This document shows, in pieces, positions 25,617 to 34,427 of a DNA stretch of 64,000 bases; within the stretch, counting starts at the first letter, position 1, and every line of letters starts with the position of its first letter. The notes under the pieces are model-generated. The model was not told where the DNA came from and made no database searches. It saw nothing but the letters and a program-made list of their open reading frames with translations. Source of the DNA: Oscillospiraceae bacterium (GTDB lineage: Bacteria; Bacillota; Clostridia; Oscillospirales; Acutalibacteraceae). The translations under genes were made by a program, and so were the position numbers. The DNA lies in the NCBI GenBank assembly GCA_015066105.1, contig SVOY01000005.1, positions 62,001 through 126,000 on the forward strand. The letters run 5' to 3'.

Positions 25617-25652
25617 CAAGACTGCTTCATCAAAAAAGATGGAACAGTCTTT
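25617..25652. terminator. Bidirectional terminator between Dabb gene and the secreted cysteine-peptidase gene
   Basis: AAGACTG and CAGTCTT arms with an inner CATC/GATG helix, T-runs on both strands. The plus-side T-run touches the stop codon of the convergent gene. Confidence 0.75.
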
Positions 25653-27766
25653 TATTTTACCGCCGTGATTTTAACCTTTTTATAATCGCCGTAAATCACC
25701 TTGCCGCCCGCTTTTTTATATGCCCTTACGGCAAAAACATACTGTTCACCCTTGGTAAGTCCGGACAGACTGACTCCGCCGTCAGTTGCCTTGTAATTTG
25801 CAAGAAGGGTGTAGGAATCTGATTTTCCCGCCTTGTAGTAAACCTGATAGCCGTCGGCTCCGCTCACCTTATCCCAGCGGATTGTTGCCTTAAGATTTTT
25901 CACGCCGCTTACGGTAACCTCAGGTGCCTTTGGTGCCGTTGCCGTTGTAAGGCTGATGATGTCGCTCCACACCGTGCCCGTATCGGTTTTTATAAAGGCT
26001 CTGACCCCGAAGGTATATTTTTTACCCGAGGTGAGGCCCTTGACCGTAACGGCTTTTGCGGTAGTGGTGGCTACCTGTGTCCAGCCCGATGAGGTTTTTC
26101 TGTATGCTCTGTAGCCGTCTGCATTTTTCACACCCGACCAGCTGAGTTTTACCGTTGAAGCGGTCTGTGTTGCAGAAAGCTTTGACGGTGCCCTTGCTTT
26201 TGTTGCCGCAGTAAATGAGGTATAGCTCTTTGCAAGGCTCACCTTGCCGTTTTTCAGCTTATAGGCTCTTATCGCAAAGGTACACCTTTTTCCCGAAGTC
26301 AGCTTTTCTGCGGTATAAGAGGTCTTTTTTGTTGTGCCAAGCCTTTTCCAGCTGTTATTCTTTTTCAGAAAAACCGCATAGCCGTCAGCATCGGGAACGG
26401 GAGTCCACGAAAGGCTTACCGATGTTTTTTTTGCCTTTGCGGTAACCTTAGCCGTTTTACCGAGCACTCCCTTTTTGCCTACGGTAAAATAAACGGTGTT
26501 GCCCTCTTTTTCGGAATAGGCATTTTTTGAAATGATTTTTGCAGAATAATTACCTGCGGGAAGCTTCACCTTAAGCGAGGTTGAGGTAAGCTTCTCATAT
26601 TTTTTGTAAAGCTTTGATGAAGCACTGTAAAGCTCAAGGTCAAAGCTCTTTGTATATTTACCCTTTGACCAGCTGAGGCTTACAGAGCCGTTTGCACCCT
26701 TTGCTTTTATCTCTGAGGCAACGGGGGCTTTTTTCTTTTTTAGCGTAAAGGTCTTTTTGGAGGAGTTTGCCTTCTCACCGATACCTGCACTGCCGTCACT
26801 GCCTGCAGCAAGGCCCCCTGATGAGCTTTCGGCAGAAAGAAAATATTTTCCGCCTTCTTCATAAAAGGCCCACAGCTGACCCTTTGAGGCTTCGGCTACC
26901 GCCGCGGTAACCTTAAAGGTGCCGTCACCGTTTTTCACAGCCGCAAGCGCCCTGCCGTTTTTACAGCTTACTATTTTATAAGAGCCGTTTTTTTGCCTTG
27001 TGAATTTCCACACCTGCGAGGCAGAGCCCGTATAGGCCTTAAAGCTCAGCGTTGCCTTGCCCGTGAGAGTAAGTGCCCTTTCACCGTTATAAACCGCGGC
27101 GTAAAAGTCCGTGCCGACATCTGCCTTATCTTCCGTATTTTTCCAATCGGTGTCGTCAGAAACCTTTTTATAATTATCAGCCCTTACACAGTAGGTAATA
27201 TCTGAAAGGCTGTAGCTTTTTCCCCAGCTGATTCTGCAGGACTCGTTCTGCCCGTTTATGCCCGCATTTGCCTCGGCAACGGAGAAGCTGTCTCCCTTTA
27301 CCGTAAGCACAATTGCAGAATGGGTGTCTCCGTTGAGGCGGACAAGGTCACCCGGCTTTATGTTGAAGGGTGCCTCCTCATCCTTTTCGGACTCCGACTG
27401 TCTTACACCGAAAATTTCATAAAAAAGCATTGCCGCAAAGCCGTGGCACTGATAGCCGCCGTCAAAATAGTTGCAGTCATAAGCGCCCTTTTCCGCCTCA
27501 CCGCCGTGGTCAACGCAGGGATAACGGCTGACGCTTTTTGCATAAGCCTCGTTACGCTCCTCAAGCAGATTGACCCTCATATCCGCATCGGTGCTAACCT
27601 TATGGTTATAGTGCCAGCCGTGGGGAAAATCCTTTTTCAGCTTTTCAAGGCGCATTTCAACACCGTTTGCGGCAAAAGAGCTTACGCCGGCAGCGGCGGA
27701 TGCTGCAAGGCAGAACAAGGCTGCCGTGAAAAGCAATATTAACTTTTTAGCGGCAGCTTTAAGCAT
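25652..27766 (-). CDS. Secreted multidomain protein: cysteine-peptidase-like, ricin-type lectin, Fn3 repeats
   Basis: 704 residues. Signal peptide to about residue 33 (LILLFTAALFCLAASAAAG). Residues 50-200 look like a CHAP/NlpC-type papain fold: Cys107 in GGYQCHGFAAMLFYEIFG, His149 in DTHSAIVLTV and a polar third residue near VAEANAG. Residues about 217-345 form a ricin-type beta-trefoil with SQVWKF and GQLWAF (QxW) signatures. From about 350, four fibronectin type III-like repeats follow (for example VSLSWTPVPDADGYAVFLKK and TIRWDKVSGADGYQVYYKAG). A peptidoglycan or peptide hydrolase with carbohydrate binding is likely. No anchor is visible. It has no operon partners. Confidence 0.75.
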   Translation of the reverse strand: MLKAAAKKLILLFTAALFCLAASAAAGVSSFAANGVEMRLEKLKKDFPHGWHYNHKVSTDADMRVNLLEERNEAYAKSVSRYPCVDHGGEAEKGAYDCNYFDGGYQCHGFAAMLFYEIFGVRQSESEKDEEAPFNIKPGDLVRLNGDTHSAIVLTVKGDSFSVAEANAGINGQNESCRISWGKSYSLSDITYCVRADNYKKVSDDTDWKNTEDKADVGTDFYAAVYNGERALTLTGKATLSFKAYTGSASQVWKFTRQKNGSYKIVSCKNGRALAAVKNGDGTFKVTAAVAEASKGQLWAFYEEGGKYFLSAESSSGGLAAGSDGSAGIGEKANSSKKTFTLKKKKAPVASEIKAKGANGSVSLSWSKGKYTKSFDLELYSASSKLYKKYEKLTSTSLKVKLPAGNYSAKIISKNAYSEKEGNTVYFTVGKKGVLGKTAKVTAKAKKTSVSLSWTPVPDADGYAVFLKKNNSWKRLGTTKKTSYTAEKLTSGKRCTFAIRAYKLKNGKVSLAKSYTSFTAATKARAPSKLSATQTASTVKLSWSGVKNADGYRAYRKTSSGWTQVATTTAKAVTVKGLTSGKKYTFGVRAFIKTDTGTVWSDIISLTTATAPKAPEVTVSGVKNLKATIRWDKVSGADGYQVYYKAGKSDSYTLLANYKATDGGVSLSGLTKGEQYVFAVRAYKKAGGKVIYGDYKKVKITAVK

Positions 27767-27815
27767 ACTCGTTCTCCTCTTATCTTCATATATAATTACT
27801 GCACTTAAGGCGGGG

Positions 27816-29393
27816 TTATTTCACAAGCAGTGCGGCCTTTTCACTTTCAAGGCCTGCCTTGTAGCGTTCAATATAGGCGTTAAAGCCTTCAATTTCTTCC
27901 TTTTCCGGCTGAACGGTTATACACTCAGCATTTTTGAAGGCCGTATTTTTAAGAAACTCTTCAAGGCTTTCGCCGTTCTTCTTTATACTGTAAAGGGCAA
28001 GCAGTGCCATACCGTAGGGGCCGCCCTCACCTGCAGTTTTCATTACGGAAACGGGAGCACCGAGTGCCGCCGCGGTAATGCTCTGACCCACACGGGGATA
28101 AATGTAATATCCGCCGTGACCGTAAAGCTCTTCAAGCTCCACCTTTTCATCGGCAAGCAGATCCATACCAATTTTAAGCGATGCCATGGCCGAACAGAGA
28201 AGGTTGCGGCTGAAGTTGCCGAAGCTCAAACTGCTGTCGGGTGTGCGCAGGAATAAGGGTCTGCCCTCAGAAAGGCCCGTGACAGGCTCGCCCGAATAAT
28301 AGTTGTAGGAAAGAAGTCCGCCGCAGTCCTTTTCTCCCTGCTGTGAATACTCATAGATAAGGTCAAAAATCTTACCCTTATTTATGTCAACTCCGAGGAT
28401 GCCCGCAAACTCACGCAAAAGGCCCGCCCATGCATTGATGTCACTTGTGCAGTTGTTGCAGTGCACCATTGCAACAGGCTTACCTGCGGGCGTGGTTACC
28501 ATATCAATCTCGGGATAAACCCTTGAAAGCATTTTTTCAAGAACAATCATCGCAAACACCGAGGTGCCGGCAGAGATGTTGCCCGTTTTTTCTCTTACGC
28601 TGTTTGTGGCGGTCATGCCCGTGCCCGCATCACCCTCGCAGGGTGCAAAGGGTACGCCTGCGCCGAATTCGCCGCTTTCGTCAAGCATAAGTGCGCCCTT
28701 TTCAGTAAGAAAACCTGCGTTGTCGCCTGCCGTAAGCACAGAAGGAACAATTTCCGTAAGCTTATAGGAAAAGCCTTCCTTTGCGGTAAGCTCATCAAAT
28801 TTTGCCGCCATTTTTTCATCGTAGCAGCCCTTTTCACTGTCAATGGGGAATATACCCGAGGCCTCGCCTATGCCCACGGCATTGACACCCGTAAGCATAT
28901 AGTGAATATAGCCTGCAAGGGTGGTTACGTAGCGCACCGAGGAAACGTGAGTCTCCTTTGAAAGGATTGCCTGATAAATATGCGCACTTGTCCAGCGCTG
29001 AGGAATGTTGAAGGAAAGCTCCTTTGTAAGCCTTTCGGCCGCCTCGGCGGTGGTTGTATTTCTCCAGGTTCTGAAGGGCACAAGCAGCTGTCCCTTTTCG
29101 TCAAAGGCAAGGTAACCGTGCATCATACCCGAAACGCCGATTGCACCCGTGGTTGTAAGGGTACAGCCGTATTTTTCCTTAACATCTGCCTTAAGGCTTT
29201 TAAAGCAGCTGCGAAGAGCCTCATGAATAAGCTCAAGGGAATAGGTCCAGTAGCCGTCAACAAGCTTGTTTTCCCACTCGAAGCTGCCGCTTGCTATGGG
29301 AAGACAGCTTTCGTCAATAAGCACTGCCTTGACCCTTGTTGAGCCGAATTCAATACCCAATGCGGTTTTACCCGCCTTAATAATATCCTTCAT
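27816..29393 (-). CDS. FGGY-family carbohydrate kinase, probable ribulokinase
   Basis: 525 residues in the FGGY/actin-like fold. ALGIEFGSTRVKAVLIDESC is the first phosphate loop, TTTGAIGVSGMMHGYLAFDE the second region, and GDAGTGMTATNSVREKTGNI with SAGTSVFAMIV the glycine-rich ATP part. GHGGYYIYPRVGQSITAAAL is the C-terminal helix region. The gene lies 9 bases downstream of araA, so the substrate is most likely L-ribulose, giving ribulose-5-P. By sequence it resembles XylB-like kinases about as much as classical AraB. araD is not in the window. Confidence 0.8.
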   Translation of the reverse strand: MKDIIKAGKTALGIEFGSTRVKAVLIDESCLPIASGSFEWENKLVDGYWTYSLELIHEALRSCFKSLKADVKEKYGCTLTTTGAIGVSGMMHGYLAFDEKGQLLVPFRTWRNTTTAEAAERLTKELSFNIPQRWTSAHIYQAILSKETHVSSVRYVTTLAGYIHYMLTGVNAVGIGEASGIFPIDSEKGCYDEKMAAKFDELTAKEGFSYKLTEIVPSVLTAGDNAGFLTEKGALMLDESGEFGAGVPFAPCEGDAGTGMTATNSVREKTGNISAGTSVFAMIVLEKMLSRVYPEIDMVTTPAGKPVAMVHCNNCTSDINAWAGLLREFAGILGVDINKGKIFDLIYEYSQQGEKDCGGLLSYNYYSGEPVTGLSEGRPLFLRTPDSSLSFGNFSRNLLCSAMASLKIGMDLLADEKVELEELYGHGGYYIYPRVGQSITAAALGAPVSVMKTAGEGGPYGMALLALYSIKKNGESLEEFLKNTAFKNAECITVQPEKEEIEGFNAYIERYKAGLESEKAALLVK

Positions 29394-29402
29394 ATCTGCA
29401 CC

Positions 29403-30902
29403 TTATTTCTTCATAAGTGAATAGTACATATCGTTAAGCTTAAGCTCACGCCTGAAGTCGGAAATATTTGTGTTCTTTCCGATAACGATTGCTTCAATGC
29501 CCATAGCCTCAGCCCAGGCAACCATCTGGTCGCTTGTAAGGTCATAGGAGAAGGCTGTGTGGTGTGCACCGCCTGCAAGGGTCCAGGCCTCAATGCCCGT
29601 ATAGAAATCGGGCTTGGGTACCCAGAAATTGGTGGCGGTAGGAAGTGAGGGCATTTCCTTTTCTGTTTTTATGCAATCAACCTCGTTGATAATAAGACGG
29701 AAGCGGTTGCCCAAGTCAACAAGCGAGCAGGCAATACCCTCGCCCTGCTTTGAGGTGAAAACAAGTCTTGCGGGGTCTTCTCTTTCGCCCATTGAAAGAG
29801 GCTTGCATTTAACGGAAATCGGGCCGTCTGCAATCGAGGGACAGATTTCAAGCATATGAGCCTGAAGGATACCCTCCTTGCCGGGAACAAGGTTATATGT
29901 ATAGTCCTCGAGCATTGAGGTGCCCTTTGCATCCTTTTTGCCCTCGGTCATAAGCTTCATAAGCCTTACCATTGCGGCAACCTTCCAGTCACCCTCTGCA
30001 CCGAAGCCGTAGCCCTTTTCCATAAGTCGCTGAATTGCAAGGCCGGGAAGCTGTCTGAGTGCACCGAGGTCACCGAAATGGGTAACTATAGCCTGATAAT
30101 TCTTTTCCTTGAGAAAACGCTCAAAGCCGAGCTCAATCTGAGCCTGAGCCTCAACGTGGCGGCGGAATTCTGCCGCATCTCTGCCTTCAAGGAGCATTGT
30201 GTATTTTTCGTAGTATTCATCGGTAAGAGCCTTTGTGTCGGAGGCTGAAACCGCATCAACAGCCTCGGCAATTTCGTTAACGGGATAAGCGTCAATCTCC
30301 CAGCCGAACTTAAGCTGAGCCTCAACCTTGTCACCCTCGGTAACGGCCACGTTACGCATATTATCGGCAACACGCATAACACGGATGTGACTGCTTTCGA
30401 TAATACCTACAGCCGTGCGCATCCAGACTGCAATTTTTTCCTGAACAGCCTTGTTTGACCAATGGCCCACAACAATTTCTCTTGCAATGCCCATACGGGA
30501 AAGGATATGAGCATACTCCCTGTCACCGTGTGCCGACTGGTTTTCGTTCATAAAATCCATATCAATGGTGTCATAGGGAATTTCCATATTGAACTGGGTG
30601 TTGAAGTGAAGAAGGGGCTTTCTGTATTCCTGGTGACCTAAAATCCAGCTTTTTGCGGGTGAGAAGGTGTGCATCCAGGTGATAACGCCTGCACATTCAT
30701 CGTCGATATTTGCCTCGTTGAAGGTTTTTCTTATAAGCTCGTTTGTAATAAGGGTAGGCTTCCAGATAATCTCAAAGGGGAGCACTCCGCTTGCGTTGAG
30801 CTCTCTGACAATAGCCTGCGAATGCTCTGCAACGTGGTTAAGGCACTCGTCACCGTAAAGGTCCTGTGAGCCGGTACAGAACCAGAATTTATATGCTTTC
30901 AT
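29403..30902 (-). CDS. araA: L-arabinose isomerase
   Basis: 499 residues from the ATG at 30902 with AAGGAGG upstream. The ORF could begin 11 codons earlier, which is unsupported. L-arabinose to L-ribulose, cytoplasmic, Mn-dependent. Family blocks: YKFWFCTGSQDLYGDECL, GVITWMHTFSPAKSWILG, LLHFNTQFNMEIPYDTIDMD, RRLMEKGYGFGAEGDWK-like text, TSMLEDYTYNLVPGKEGILQ and WTLAGGAHHTAFSYDLT. Catalytic Glu (GAEGDWK, MLEDYTY) and His (GGAHHTAF) are present. Followed 9 bases later by the ribulokinase. A distant GH43 arabinanase gene would supply the sugar. Confidence 0.96.
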   Translation of the reverse strand: MKAYKFWFCTGSQDLYGDECLNHVAEHSQAIVRELNASGVLPFEIIWKPTLITNELIRKTFNEANIDDECAGVITWMHTFSPAKSWILGHQEYRKPLLHFNTQFNMEIPYDTIDMDFMNENQSAHGDREYAHILSRMGIAREIVVGHWSNKAVQEKIAVWMRTAVGIIESSHIRVMRVADNMRNVAVTEGDKVEAQLKFGWEIDAYPVNEIAEAVDAVSASDTKALTDEYYEKYTMLLEGRDAAEFRRHVEAQAQIELGFERFLKEKNYQAIVTHFGDLGALRQLPGLAIQRLMEKGYGFGAEGDWKVAAMVRLMKLMTEGKKDAKGTSMLEDYTYNLVPGKEGILQAHMLEICPSIADGPISVKCKPLSMGEREDPARLVFTSKQGEGIACSLVDLGNRFRLIINEVDCIKTEKEMPSLPTATNFWVPKPDFYTGIEAWTLAGGAHHTAFSYDLTSDQMVAWAEAMGIEAIVIGKNTNISDFRRELKLNDMYYSLMKK

Positions 30903-30939
30903 TTTATTTCCTCCTTGAAGGTTAAATTTTTTCATTATA

Positions 30940-30968
30940 ATAATATCATTTTATTTTTTTGGTGTCAA
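30940..30968 (-). promoter_or_regulatory. Sigma-A promoter of araA-kinase operon
   Basis: On the minus strand TTGACA (30963-30968), 17 bases, TATTAT (30940-30945), about 38 bases before the ATG. No convincing AraR-type operator is seen. Confidence 0.7.
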
Positions 30969-31028
30969 TTAAAAATAAATGAAATTACTGTTTACGCCCC
31001 TACACACACTTGTCGTTTTTTCTACATT

Positions 31029-31055
31029 TGTCGCCTTTTTGAAGTGTAGGCGACA
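31029..31055. promoter_or_regulatory. Inverted repeat TGTCGCC...GGCGACA in the araA / esterase divergent gap
   Basis: TGTCGCC (31029-31035) and GGCGACA (31049-31055) flank 13 bases. A related CACTTGTCG half-site occurs at about 31009-31017, making a partial direct repeat. It could be an operator for the gene at 31166 or for araA. No family is assigned. Confidence 0.4.
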
Positions 31056-31165
31056 TTTAATATTTATTTGTTGTTTATTTACAGTGAATTTACAAATATG
31101 CATAATAGCATTACTATAATATAGATGTAATTTCACAAAAAAAGTGAAAAATCGGGAGAGTTTTT

Positions 31166-32176
31166 ATGAAAAATAAACTCAGCAAGCCAAAAAAGGCCAT
31201 CATAGCTGTCCTTTGCTGTATTGCCCTTTTCTTTTCGGGTGTGTTCCTTATTTCACACCTTTATTACCACCGCTCTGTTATGGCCACATTTTCCGAATGG
31301 GCTATGCTTATTATCGACAGAGACTCTATTTACTCTCAGGGCGAGGATTTTGTGAAAAACCTTCGTCTCAAGGGTGAAACAAACCTTCAGGACCAGACAA
31401 TACCCGACGGTGTTACCATGGATATCCCCTACACCTACAGACACGAGCACGGTATGCAGGTTTACTACTTCAACGAGGAATGCCTGAAGGAAAACGACAC
31501 CGTTTTGCTCTACATACCCGGCGGCGGTTATCTCAACCCTCCGCTCAAATATCACTGGAAGCTGATAAACAATGTTTCTCAGAAGGCAGACTGCGCCGTT
31601 ATAATGCCCATTTATCTCAAGGTGCCCAATTACACCTGTGAGGAAGCCTACGAAAAAATGACTGAATTCTACAAGGATTTGGCAACCCGTGAGGGTATCA
31701 GCCGCATTGTTATTGCAGGCGATTCCTCGGGCGGCGGTATGAGTCTTGTTCTGTCACAGCTTTTAAGGGATGAATATCCCGGGCTTCTTCAGCCTGAGGA
31801 GCTTATCCTTATTGCTCCGTGGATGGACGTTTCAATGGATAACGAATGTATCAGGGATTACGAGCCCGTTGACCCTATGCTTGATGTTTACGGTGCAAAG
31901 GAAATCGGTAAGCTCTGGGCAGGCAGCAAGGATGTTCACGACCCGATGATAAGCCCCATTTACGGCACCTTTGAAAATCTGGGCCACATTACTCTGTTCA
32001 TCGGCACAAGAGATATGCTTTGTCCCGATTGCCTTAAATTTTCAGACCTGCTTAATGAAAAGGGAATTGAGCACACCCTTGTTGTAAAGGAAGGCCTTGA
32101 CCATCCCTATCCCCTTTTCCCCACACCGGAGGCCTCAGAGGCTCAGCAGATGATGGTTGATGTCATAAACGGTTAA
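31166..32176 (+). CDS. Alpha/beta hydrolase, HSL/steryl-acetyl-hydrolase-like esterase
   Basis: 336 residues. An N-terminal helix (AIIAVLCCIALFFSGVFLI) acts as membrane anchor or signal. Oxyanion region YIPGGGYLNPP (in place of HGGG), nucleophile elbow IAGDSSGGGMSLVLSQLL (Ser in GDSSG), acid region around EPVDPMLDV and His in KEGLDHPYPLFP: the hormone-sensitive-lipase-type catalytic set. A small-ester hydrolase outside the membrane is likely. GGGAGAG precedes the ATG. It ends in a hairpin terminator. Confidence 0.8.
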   Translation: MKNKLSKPKKAIIAVLCCIALFFSGVFLISHLYYHRSVMATFSEWAMLIIDRDSIYSQGEDFVKNLRLKGETNLQDQTIPDGVTMDIPYTYRHEHGMQVYYFNEECLKENDTVLLYIPGGGYLNPPLKYHWKLINNVSQKADCAVIMPIYLKVPNYTCEEAYEKMTEFYKDLATREGISRIVIAGDSSGGGMSLVLSQLLRDEYPGLLQPEELILIAPWMDVSMDNECIRDYEPVDPMLDVYGAKEIGKLWAGSKDVHDPMISPIYGTFENLGHITLFIGTRDMLCPDCLKFSDLLNEKGIEHTLVVKEGLDHPYPLFPTPEASEAQQMMVDVING

Positions 32177-32204
32177 TTTTTGTTTTTTCATAATTTCCTC
32201 AACC

Positions 32205-32233
32205 GCAGACCCGTGCTTTACAGACGGGTCTGC
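32205..32233 (+). terminator. Terminator of the esterase gene
   Basis: GCAGACCCGT pairs with ACGGGTCTGC, followed by ACTCCTTTTTG, 28 bases past the stop. Confidence 0.8.
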
Positions 32234-32257
32234 ACTCCTTTTTGTTCGGTTTTCTAC

Positions 32258-32286
32258 TTGAAAAATTTGCCGATTGAGTGTAAAAT
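32258..32286 (+). promoter_or_regulatory. Sigma-A promoter of iolB
   Basis: TTGAAA (32258-32263), 17 bases, TAAAAT (32281-32286), about 34 bases before the ATG. AAAGGAG is at 8-9 bases from the start. Confidence 0.7.
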
Positions 32287-32319
32287 AAAAAAGATAAAGC
32301 TTTAAAGGAGCGTAAATTT

Positions 32320-33090
32320 ATGTTCGAAAAACTTAACTTTAATGAAAACGGCGTAAAAACCCTTTGTGAAATTGATAAGCTTCATCCCGAAATGATGATG
32401 ACAATCCGTGTAAAAAAATTCAAGGCCAACGAAGAAATCACCCTTTCAAGCGATACTCTTGAAACCGCTTTTCTTATTCTTCAGGGCGAGGCTGAAATTT
32501 CATGGAACGGCAAAACGGAAAAAATCTTCCGTGAAAGCCCCTTTGTAAAAAAGCCCTTCTGCCTTCACGTTCCCAGAAATACCGAGGTTACCGTAAAAGC
32601 AACCGAGGGCACGGAAATTCTTATAGAGCAGACAGAAAATGACCGTGATTTTGCACCCGTGTTCTACACCCCCGACGATGTGCTCTATCAGCACTTCGGT
32701 GAGGGTCAGTATGACGGCACGGCCTACAGAATCTGCTCAACCGTATTCGACTATGACAACGCACCCTATTCAAATATGGTGCTCGGTGAGGTATTCAATC
32801 AGCCCGGCAGATGGTCAAGCTATCCCCCTCACCATCATCCTCAGCCCGAGGTTTACTACTATCAGTTTGATAAGCCCCAGGGCTTCGGCGCCTGCTTCAT
32901 AGGCGACAATGTGTTTAAGAGTGTGCAGGGCTCTGCCTGCTACATCACCGACGGCTACGACCATCAGCAGGTTGTTGCACCCGGCTATGAAATGTGCTAT
33001 ATCTGGATGATTCGCCACCCCGAGGGCGACCCCTGGTACAAGACCTCACGCTTTTACGCCAAAGAGCATGAGTGGCTTGCCAACGCTTAA
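32320..33090 (+). CDS. iolB: 5-deoxy-glucuronate isomerase (IolB), orphan
   Basis: 256 residues, the usual IolB length, of the KduI/IolB cupin family. The signature RWSSYPPHHHPQPEVYYYQF with its His cluster (metal site), then KSVQGSACYITDGYDHQQVV and MIRHPEGDPWYKTSRFYAKE, is intact. It interconverts 5-deoxy-glucuronate and 5-dehydro-2-deoxy-gluconate in myo-inositol breakdown. None of iolC, D, E, G, J or T is in the window, so it may serve an unknown sugar-acid route or a distant iol cluster. The gene at 33106 follows by 15 bases. Confidence 0.9.
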   Translation: MFEKLNFNENGVKTLCEIDKLHPEMMMTIRVKKFKANEEITLSSDTLETAFLILQGEAEISWNGKTEKIFRESPFVKKPFCLHVPRNTEVTVKATEGTEILIEQTENDRDFAPVFYTPDDVLYQHFGEGQYDGTAYRICSTVFDYDNAPYSNMVLGEVFNQPGRWSSYPPHHHPQPEVYYYQFDKPQGFGACFIGDNVFKSVQGSACYITDGYDHQQVVAPGYEMCYIWMIRHPEGDPWYKTSRFYAKEHEWLANA

Positions 33091-33105
33091 AAAAAGAGGA
33101 TTAAA

Positions 33106-34107
33106 ATGAAAAAAATCAGTTACATTCCCAAAGCGACGGTCACAGAGGTCTCTCTGCTTAAAAGAGTTGTCATTTTTCTCGAGGACGGCGAATTTGACCG
33201 TGCCGACGAATACTGTGAAAGAGTGCTCGATATGAACGTTGAAAACGGCGAGGCTTATTTCTACAAGCTTCTCGCCGCCCTTCGCCTCAACGGCAAGGAT
33301 GCACTTTATGAGCTTGATGAGCCCTTTGACTGTCAGCCGGCCTACGCCAAAATTATGCGCTTCGGCAGTGACGGGCTGAAAAAAGAGGTTGCGGACATCA
33401 ATGCCTCAATCCTTGCAAGGGCTGAGGAAAAAAGGCTTGCTCTGCTTGTTGAAATGGCTAATGAGCAATGCGAGAGTGAAAGCATAACCGAGCTTACAGA
33501 GGCCTATAAGCTTTTTATCTCTCTTGAAAAAAAGGAGGAGGCAAATGCCTGCGCGGCAAAAATTGAAAGCATATACGACGCCCGTTACAATGAGCTTTAC
33601 CTCGCAGCTCAGGAAACACAGCAGGAGCTTAACGGCAAAAATGAGCAAAGCGGCAGTGCCACCGACGAAAAGGACGGTTACGACCGATACATAAAGGACA
33701 ATGAAAACAAAAAGGTTTTCGATTATTCTCTGCTTGTTGCCGCGGCAGTTGCGGTTATCGGTATACTTGCAGTGATTTATTCCGTCAGCAATTACCTTTC
33801 CGTTGAAGGAATAACCTTTAAAACCGTTCTGCTTTGCATAGTCATTAAAATTCTTCCCGGCGTACCTCTCACCGGCCTTTCAACGGTGCTCAGCTTCCGT
33901 ATTTCAAAGCACCTTGTAAAAAAGCAGAGAGAAAACCTGATTGAGGATATTGACACTGCGGCACAGCGTGCAAAAGAAATCGGCGAAAGACTGCACAATG
34001 CCGAAAGCGAAGCCCTTGAGCTGAAAAAAGAGCTTGACGAAAGGCTTGAGGCACTTAAAAGGCTCAACGAGGAATACGATGCTTATCTTGCTAATAAGGA
34101 TGAATAG
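33106..34107 (+). CDS. Membrane protein with TPR-like N-terminus and C-terminal coiled coil
   Basis: 333 residues. Residues 1-170 are helical with TPR-like repeats (DRADEYCERVLDMNVENGEA). Two membrane helices lie near 205-225 (SLLVAAAVAVIGILAVIY) and 240-262 (TVLLCIVIKILPGVPLTGLS). Residues about 270-333 form a coiled coil rich in Glu, Lys and Leu (DTAAQRAKEIGERLHNAESE). I do not recognise a family. It may be co-transcribed with iolB (15-base gap, AAAAAGAGG before the ATG), but a functional link is not evident. Confidence 0.7.
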   Translation: MKKISYIPKATVTEVSLLKRVVIFLEDGEFDRADEYCERVLDMNVENGEAYFYKLLAALRLNGKDALYELDEPFDCQPAYAKIMRFGSDGLKKEVADINASILARAEEKRLALLVEMANEQCESESITELTEAYKLFISLEKKEEANACAAKIESIYDARYNELYLAAQETQQELNGKNEQSGSATDEKDGYDRYIKDNENKKVFDYSLLVAAAVAVIGILAVIYSVSNYLSVEGITFKTVLLCIVIKILPGVPLTGLSTVLSFRISKHLVKKQRENLIEDIDTAAQRAKEIGERLHNAESEALELKKELDERLEALKRLNEEYDAYLANKDE

Positions 34108-34165
34108 CAATCGCGCCCGACAGTGTTGAAGCGATGAAAGTTTTCTCCCGCCAAATTAAATAGTA

Positions 34166-34208
34166 CAAAAAGCAGGTGTTTCAGTAAAATGAAATCACCT
34201 GCTTTTTT
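34166..34208. terminator. Bidirectional terminator after the TPR/coiled-coil gene
   Basis: AAAAGCAGGTG-TTTCA and TGAAAT-CACCTGCTTTTTT arms form a long stem with a T-run. Confidence 0.85.
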
Positions 34209-34427
34209 CTTTTTTGTAGTAAAGATAAACTATTCTCGGCGGGGAAAGGGTCGTTTCTTCAACCCTGTAAAGCGGATACAATCGGTGCGAAGCGACCCTT
34301 AATTCCGAATTCCGACTTCCGCATTCCGAATTTTCCGCGCGGGTACAAAAGTAAAAGTCACGCCCGAGCTTACTCGCGCGTGACTACTGACTACTGCCTA
34401 CTGACTACTATACTATAACTGCGGCTT
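34209..34427. repeat. Intergenic low-complexity/repeat region with panE terminator
   Basis: No gene. It contains AAGGGTCGCTTCGCACCGAT on the minus strand (about 34284-34303), nearly identical to 6687-6706. ATTCCGAATTCCGACTTCCG direct repeats lie at 34306-34334. A hairpin AGTCACGC...GCGTGACT with inner CGAG/CTCG (34356-34385) is followed by T's on the minus strand and should terminate panE. A GACTACTGACTACTGCC-type tract (34383-34410) lies between that hairpin and the panE stop. Confidence 0.6.

Noticed and set aside
25139-25633. 164-codon minus-strand frame over the feo promoter and Dabb gene
   Set aside because: It runs through a consensus promoter, the metal boxes and a gene on the opposite strand with a clear Dabb domain.
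27726-28256. 176-codon plus-strand frame opposite the ribulokinase end and the secreted protein start
   Set aside because: It crosses two convincing minus-strand genes and has no ribosome site.
34306-34410. Short tandem-like repeats as a possible CRISPR array
   Set aside because: Units are only 8-10 bases, without regular spacers, and no cas genes are in the window.
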